Positions 6,046 to 9,980 of a stretch of 9,980 nucleotides of DNA are shown one piece after another. This DNA is from Ohtaekwangia sp036503775 (GTDB taxonomy: Bacteria; Bacteroidota; Bacteroidia; Cytophagales; Cyclobacteriaceae). The notes under the pieces were generated by a model. The model was not told the origin of the DNA. It saw only the letters and a list, made by a program, of their open reading frames with translations, and made no database searches. Each line of letters begins with the position of its first letter. Positions within the stretch are counted from its first letter, which is position 1. The translations under genes and the position numbers were made by a program. Location: the NCBI GenBank assembly GCA_036503775.1, contig DASXWH010000006.1, positions 1 through 9,980 on the forward strand, read 5' to 3'.

Positions 6046-7215
6046 CTACTTCAGGAACGGAGCGCGCTTGAACGGTTTCGATTCATCAAAGAGCTTCCGG
6101 TAGGTAGCATGGCGTTTGCTCAGGTACCCTCCTACCTGTAACACCACATTGATCATCTTGGGATTAAAATCGCCTATCCAGTTCATCTCGTATAGGTCAT
6201 AGCGTTTATACTGATCCTGCAGTACTTCACGCGATTTCATCACAATAGCTCCATCAACCCCTTTACCCTGGTGAGCCGGAACAACGCCAAATAAAATCCC
6301 GAACGCCTTCCGATTGGTCTTCATCAGCATATGCCAGATGAGCTTTATTTTCCCGATCAGATCCAGTTTTCCATTCACATATTTCATTATCTGGTTTACC
6401 TCCGGCAGGGAAATAAAGAACGCAATCGGTTCATCTTTGTAAAAACCAAAATAGATCAAGCGGTTATCCATGATGGGTTTCATTTGCTTCACCAGTATTT
6501 TGGCTTGTGCCAACGATAGCTCCGGATTTTCTGAGCGATTAGCCCAGGCTTCATTGTACACCTTTAACAAGTATTCGGGCAGCTTGCTGATTTCTTTTTT
6601 ATCGAGGTAGCGGAATGAATAGTGTGGATCGCGGGCAACCAGCGCTGCTTTTTCAGCCAGCCGTGGTACGAGCGGAGTTTTTACTTCCCGCGCATAGGTA
6701 AACTGATAGAAGTATACCTGGAAACCATAGGCTTCAAAGAATTGCTGATAGTATGGGAAATTATAATTGCACTGGTAGTTCGGTTCATGTTCAAATCCTT
6801 CAATCAACAAACCCCACCAACGATCACGGCTTCCGAAATTGATCGGACCATCCATAGCCTCCATACCTTTTTCTGTCAGCCACTGTTTGCACTGATTGAA
6901 CAGCAGGAATGCTGCTGCCTGATCATTGATGCATTCAAAAAAACCTATTCCTCCCGTGGGCTGATCATTGCCTTTCTTAACGATTTTCTGGTTGACAAAC
7001 GCAGCTACACGGCCAATCACTTCCCCTGAATCATCTTTCAGTATCCAGCGGATACATTCACCATGCTTGAAGGTTTTATTTCTTTCCGGATCAAATACCG
7101 ACTCTACATCTTTATCCAGCGGACGAATCCATTTCGATTCGTTTTTATATAACCTGACCGGCAACAGCAAAAAATCTTTTGCCTCCTCAGCAGTTGACAC
7201 TTCAATAATTTTCAT
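6046..7215 (-). CDS. YghO-like GNAT-fold protein of unknown substrate
   Basis: The 389-residue soluble protein resembles the large, poorly characterised GNAT-related family that includes E. coli YghO. Landmarks are the N-terminal block FLLLPVRLYKNESKWIRPLDKD (15-36), EVIGRVAAFVNQ (65-76), GGIGFFECIND (88-98), DGPINFGSRDRWWGLLIEGF (122-141), and a C-terminal GNAT motif-A-like loop, GVVPAHQGKGVDGAIV (310-325), which in GNATs binds the acyl-CoA pyrophosphate. It ends with a conserved-looking EMNWIGDFNPKM segment (343-354). This suggests an acyltransferase with an extra N-terminal half, but the acyl donor and acceptor are unknown. Its ATG overlaps the kinase stop as ATGA (7215-7212), so translation is probably coupled; hemH follows 65 bp downstream. 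It has no signal peptide or membrane helix. Confidence 0.8.
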   Translation of the reverse strand: MKIIEVSTAEEAKDFLLLPVRLYKNESKWIRPLDKDVESVFDPERNKTFKHGECIRWILKDDSGEVIGRVAAFVNQKIVKKGNDQPTGGIGFFECINDQAAAFLLFNQCKQWLTEKGMEAMDGPINFGSRDRWWGLLIEGFEHEPNYQCNYNFPYYQQFFEAYGFQVYFYQFTYAREVKTPLVPRLAEKAALVARDPHYSFRYLDKKEISKLPEYLLKVYNEAWANRSENPELSLAQAKILVKQMKPIMDNRLIYFGFYKDEPIAFFISLPEVNQIMKYVNGKLDLIGKIKLIWHMLMKTNRKAFGILFGVVPAHQGKGVDGAIVMKSREVLQDQYKRYDLYEMNWIGDFNPKMINVVLQVGGYLSKRHATYRKLFDESKPFKRAPFLK

Positions 7216-9047
7216 CGCGGCTGCGGTTCTGTTACCTGCGGAGTAGCTTTTGTAATGATGCTATTGATCCGGTTGGGAAGCACAATGTTAAAACGGGTTC
7301 CCTGATTTATCTGACTGGCCACGGAAATTTGCCCACCCAGCTTGTCTACAGCATTCTTGACAATATAAAGACCGATGCCCGATCCATCAGATTGCTCGGT
7401 AGCCCGGTAGAACATTTCAAAGATCTTCACCAGGCTGACTTCATCAATACCAATTCCATTGTCTACAAAACTGATCTCAGCACGCAGGTGATCGATCAGG
7501 ATCTTAATGGAAATTTCAGATTGAGGAATATCCAGCTGACGGTATTTGATGGCGTTTGAGATCAGGTTCCTGAATATCTCAGAAATCCGCCACGGATCGC
7601 TGTAGAACGCAATGCCTTCGATCTTCAGCATGTGTTTAACATTCTTGGCGCCATCAAGGTAATTCAGATCCTGGAAGGTACGTGAAATGATCTGTTCGAA
7701 ATCAACCTTGCTGGTCGTCACATCCATTTTCAGGTTCTTGGAATGACTTAACACATCACCGATGAAGTGATCGAGGTGTTGCACCTTGTCACCAATGATG
7801 TCAATGTAATCCATCGGGTTGTCGGTGTTGCCCGGAAGACGGGCCAGGTTCACCAGGCCCAATATAGATGACAACGGTGCACGCAGGTCATGTGATACCT
7901 TGTACACAAAATTATCAAGCTCCGTATTTCTGATCTTCAGTTCTTCTTCAACCTTTTTACGATCGGTGAAATCAACATACACGCCATAGATACCAATGGT
8001 TTGATTATCCATCATCACCGGCATACCGTACAGAATCACGTTGATCAGCTTTCCGCTGCGGTTCTTCCGGATGGTTTCGATGCTGACCACACGGTTGCTG
8101 GCAATGAGGTTGTTCAGATCCACGCCTTCATGAACCAGTTCTTCCGGCACAATGAAGTCGTTGATACTTTTACCACGCAATTCATTCATGGTATAACCGA
8201 ACATTTCTTCAAAGCCTTTATTCACCTGTTCTACCTTACCCATATCGGTGAGCAATACAACCGCCATGGGAATATTCTGAAAAAGCTGTGCTAACAGCGT
8301 TTCATTTTTCCGGATGCGCTCTTCGGTTTGCTTGCGTTCCGTGATATCCCGGAAGATCACCTGTACACACGGCTCACCGTGGTAGGTAAAGGGTGACGCC
8401 ATGGTTTCCACATCAATGACTTTTCCATCTACCCTGACGTAGCGTTGCTCTACCATCGGTGATGGCATACCTTCAGCGATTTCTTTCATCCTGCGTATGA
8501 TCCGCTGGTGAAAATCCGGATGAACAAAGTTCATCACATCCGTTCCTAAAAGTTCTTTGGTTTTTTTGGCGCCTAAAATCTGGTGCGCCTGCGCATTCGC
8601 AAATACCAGCTTGCCATTTTTATGAATTACGACCCCGATGGGAAGACGTTCAACCAATGATAAATAACGAAGTTCAGTTTCCTTGGCTGACTCCTTGCGT
8701 TCTGTAATGTCCTGAATCACTCCTCTGCGTATAATAGTTCCGTCTGATTTTAACTCGTGATTTGATCGCACGTCAACCCAAATGAGCGATCCGCGCACAT
8801 GCATCCTCCCCTGCCAGTTCCATTCATTACCTCCTTTGATGCTGGCGGTTGTTGATTCCCGCAGATGCGGCCTGTCATCTTCGTAAACAATAGAATCCAG
8901 TAAGGTGGGATCTTCGATAACTGCGCTGGGAGACAAACCAAGAATACTTTCGCAGGCGTCACTGATAAAGAGAAACCGTGATGTACCGTCCGGATAAACA
9001 GCATACTCATAAATGACTGCCGGGAGGTGCCTGGTAAGATCCTGCAT
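7212..9047 (-). CDS. Soluble sensor histidine kinase with three PAS domains
   Basis: The 611-residue protein has three tandem PAS/PAC modules (about 5-118, 126-240 and 249-366), each closing with a [RVD]-D-[IF]-T-[ED]-R-K motif, then a HisKA dimerisation domain with phospho-accepting H386 in VSHDLRAPLSSILGL, and a HATPase_c domain with an N box NLISNAIKY (494-502), a G1 box DNGIGIDE (529-536) and a G2 box SDGSGIGLYIVKNAVDKLGG (553-572). No membrane helix, signal peptide or receiver domain is visible, so it should sense a cytoplasmic signal and pass phosphate to a separate response regulator. None is encoded nearby, making it an orphan kinase. The PAS ligands cannot be read from sequence. It begins almost at the first PAS domain. 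It is translationally coupled to the downstream GNAT-like gene. Confidence 0.95.
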   Translation of the reverse strand: MQDLTRHLPAVIYEYAVYPDGTSRFLFISDACESILGLSPSAVIEDPTLLDSIVYEDDRPHLRESTTASIKGGNEWNWQGRMHVRGSLIWVDVRSNHELKSDGTIIRRGVIQDITERKESAKETELRYLSLVERLPIGVVIHKNGKLVFANAQAHQILGAKKTKELLGTDVMNFVHPDFHQRIIRRMKEIAEGMPSPMVEQRYVRVDGKVIDVETMASPFTYHGEPCVQVIFRDITERKQTEERIRKNETLLAQLFQNIPMAVVLLTDMGKVEQVNKGFEEMFGYTMNELRGKSINDFIVPEELVHEGVDLNNLIASNRVVSIETIRKNRSGKLINVILYGMPVMMDNQTIGIYGVYVDFTDRKKVEEELKIRNTELDNFVYKVSHDLRAPLSSILGLVNLARLPGNTDNPMDYIDIIGDKVQHLDHFIGDVLSHSKNLKMDVTTSKVDFEQIISRTFQDLNYLDGAKNVKHMLKIEGIAFYSDPWRISEIFRNLISNAIKYRQLDIPQSEISIKILIDHLRAEISFVDNGIGIDEVSLVKIFEMFYRATEQSDGSGIGLYIVKNAVDKLGGQISVASQINQGTRFNIVLPNRINSIITKATPQVTEPQPR

Positions 9048-9352
9048 AGGTTTAGAATGGCAAACTGATTGACATGGTATCTACAGGGTCGTTAAGTCAA
9101 TTGTTCAACTGCGCAATATAGCATATAACCCCAAGAAAACAAGGGAGTTAGAATCCAAACCCAAATTTTATTGCCCTGCCTTTCCGGATTTCATTCTTTT
9201 TTTTGGAATCTGCGTTACCCTCAAACCCTTACCCTGAAAATGTCGTCACTTCCGGATCATTACTGCAAAAAGAAGAAACGCGGCATAGACACTCACCCAT
9301 GGATGGACGGGAAAGCTCAACGAAGAGAAAAATAATCCACAGCTTGATGCTG
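9048..9352. other. Intergenic region of about 305 bp without a recognised gene
   Basis: This stretch lies between the start of the kinase gene and the stop of the SpoIIAA-like gene, both on the minus strand. It holds the kinase promoter candidate, an 8-T run (9197-9204), and two copies of TTCCGGAT (9182-9189 and 9250-9257). I see no RNA gene, no convincing terminator for the upstream gene and no ORF with family resemblance. A plus-strand open frame crosses it, but it is the shadow of the minus-strand gene further right. Confidence 0.6.
9114..9142 (-). promoter_or_regulatory. Candidate promoter of the kinase operon
   Basis: On the minus strand TTG (9142-9140) is followed after exactly 19 bases by TATATTG (9120-9114), fitting the Bacteroidota TTG-N19-TAnnTTG arrangement. 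The start site would fall near 9107, giving a leader of about 60 nt to the kinase ATG at 9047. No Shine-Dalgarno match is seen. Confidence 0.55.
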
Positions 9353-9814
9353 CTATGCCAGGGTCATCTTCCGAAGCCACAGACGGGCTTCACGGATAGA
9401 ATCGAAATACCGTACGTTGATGACCTCGGTATTCTCCGTCATCTCCTTAATGGTAAGCTGCGTGAATTTGCTTTGTGGCATTACGATGGCGAGGTGCCGG
9501 ATGCCGGCTCTTTCCATTTCCGGCAACACCTGGGTTTTAAAATAAAGTACATCTTCATCCAGCACCGGGCCTGCGGTCCGGCTGTCGGTAAGCATGTGGA
9601 GTTTAGGATAATTCCGGATTTCCTGATACATCAACTCCATTCTTTTCTTCTGCACGAGATGGTAATGCTCGCTGTAACGCGGAACGCCATGCAGGGTAAG
9701 CTGAATGCACGGCACCGTGTCATCCAGTTCAAGGGTGGCGTATTCATCCTGATAGAACGGCTTTACCATGCTCTGAGAACTACTGAGGGTCTGGGTAATT
9801 TCTGCAAAGCTCAT
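9353..9814 (-). CDS. SpoIIAA/STAS-like single-domain protein
   Basis: The 153-residue soluble protein looks like the SpoIIAA-like/STAS-fold proteins common in Cytophagales and related bacteria. It has an opening strand YQDEYATLELDDTVPCIQLTL (21-41), alternating helices and strands, LHMLTDSRTAG (72-82) where a STAS strand precedes its functional loop, RHLAIVMPQS (106-115), and the closing motif VRYFDSIREARLWLRKM (134-150), which resembles the F-D-S-x-x-E-A-x-x-W-L tail of this fold. A phosphorylatable serine or a partner cannot be named. Function is unknown; such proteins may act in regulation by protein interaction. The ATG at 9814 is the longest start; M16 (9769) is an alternative. The gene lies upstream of the kinase on the same strand, separated by about 305 bp, and diverges from the regulator at the window end. 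Confidence 0.7.
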   Translation of the reverse strand: MSFAEITQTLSSSQSMVKPFYQDEYATLELDDTVPCIQLTLHGVPRYSEHYHLVQKKRMELMYQEIRNYPKLHMLTDSRTAGPVLDEDVLYFKTQVLPEMERAGIRHLAIVMPQSKFTQLTIKEMTENTEVINVRYFDSIREARLWLRKMTLA

Positions 9815-9818
9815 ATGC

Positions 9819-9871
9819 TTTGGTTACGTAAGTTTAGCACAATTTTACGGGGTTGTAAAACTTTTGGTTAC
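9819..9871. repeat. Short repeats in the divergent intergenic region, left cluster
   Basis: TTTGGTTAC occurs twice in direct orientation (9819-9827 and 9863-9871). Between the copies are TTACGTAA (9824-9831), a perfect 8-bp palindrome, and the inverted repeat TTTTAC-N6-GTAAAA (9843-9848 and 9855-9860). On the minus strand TAAAATTG (9847-9840) overlaps this repeat and is a weak -7 candidate for the SpoIIAA-like gene, so the repeats could be regulatory. Confidence 0.4.
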
Positions 9872-9908
9872 AGCAGACGCCTTGAAAAGAGCGAACTGTA
9901 ACCTTATA

Positions 9909-9934
9909 TTTTACGTATCTTTATATACGTTAAA
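9909..9934. promoter_or_regulatory. Inverted repeat, possible operator of the HTH regulator
   Basis: Arms 9909-9918 (TTTTACGTAT) and 9925-9934 (ATACGTTAAA) pair at 9 of 10 positions around a 6-bp centre, and the repeat ends 11 bp before the regulator's ATG. It overlaps two -7-like sequences on the plus strand, TATATTTT (9905-9912, with TTG 20 bp upstream at 9882-9884) and TATCTTTA (9916-9923). This position suits autoregulation by the adjacent HTH protein; that is inference. Confidence 0.42.
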
Positions 9935-9945
9935 AACAGCGTTAC

Positions 9946-9980
9946 ATGGCACCCATCGAGATTGGTCAGAAGATCAAAGA
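9946..9980 (+). CDS. Start of a probable XRE-family HTH regulator (partial, runs off the window)
   Basis: Eleven complete codons are visible: MAPIEIGQKIK, followed by GA of the next codon. The pattern I-G-x-K-I-[KR]-[EK] is how many Cro/CI (XRE) helix-turn-helix domains begin, as the first helix. The ATG lies 11 bp after a near-perfect inverted repeat. Only the N-terminal tip is present, so class and any fused domain are unknown. Confidence 0.5.
   Translation, partial: MAPIEIGQKIK

Noticed and set aside
6622..7029. Plus-strand open frame of 135 codons
   Set aside because: It lies antisense within the well-supported GNAT-like gene and its translation shows no domain pattern.
9192..9209. ATTC and GAAT flanking an 8-T run, read as a terminator
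   Set aside because: The stem is only 4 bp and the T run sits in the loop instead of after the stem.
9335..9348. CAGC/GCTG hairpin just after the SpoIIAA-like stop on the minus strand
   Set aside because: The stem is 4 bp, and although a T-rich stretch follows at some distance it is too weak to call.
9203..9901. Long plus-strand open frame of 232 codons
   Set aside because: It runs antisense across the SpoIIAA-like gene, opens with a non-ATG codon and shows no family resemblance, while the minus-strand frame has a recognisable fold pattern.

Overview
The window looks like a chromosomal core-genome segment from a member of the Bacteroidota. The evidence is -7 elements of the TAnnTTTG type ahead of several genes, start codons without a Shine-Dalgarno match, and AccD and HemH proteins of a type I associate with this phylum. 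A Cytophagales-like lineage is my guess; the sequence does not settle it. Base composition is even across the window. I see no insertion sequences, tRNA or rRNA genes, CRISPR arrays or phage genes.

Left part, plus strand (1-2649): the last codons of a probable trmD, then rplS (ribosomal protein L19) and a strong terminator; a class I (FbaB/DhnA-type) fructose-bisphosphate aldolase with its own promoter and terminator; and accD (acetyl-CoA carboxylase, carboxyltransferase beta subunit), whose usual N-terminal zinc-binding cysteines are all absent. These are housekeeping genes for translation, glycolysis/gluconeogenesis and fatty acid synthesis.

Middle, plus strand (2733-4916): a tightly packed three-gene unit. 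It has a NadR-type P-loop kinase (possible ribosylnicotinamide kinase), an MFS exporter-like transporter that overlaps it by 4 bp, and a small DUF2721-type membrane protein 7 bp further on. It converges on the next unit with only about 50 bp between stop codons.

Right part, minus strand (9047 down to 4970): a soluble three-PAS histidine kinase, coupled by a 4-bp ATGA overlap to a YghO-like GNAT-fold protein, followed 65 bp later by hemH (ferrochelatase). HemH carries an unusual four-cysteine insert just after its catalytic histidine motif. The kinase has a good candidate promoter (TTG-N19-TATATTG).

Right edge: after a gap of about 305 bp without a recognised gene lies a minus-strand gene for a small SpoIIAA/STAS-like protein. 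Divergent from it, the first 11 codons of a probable XRE/HTH regulator run off the window. The 131-bp divergent intergenic region is rich in short inverted and direct repeats and is the likeliest place for an operator. I found no convincing new multi-gene system here; the best leads are the HemH cysteine insert, the zinc-less AccD, the kinase-GNAT-hemH gene order and the repeat-rich divergent promoter region.
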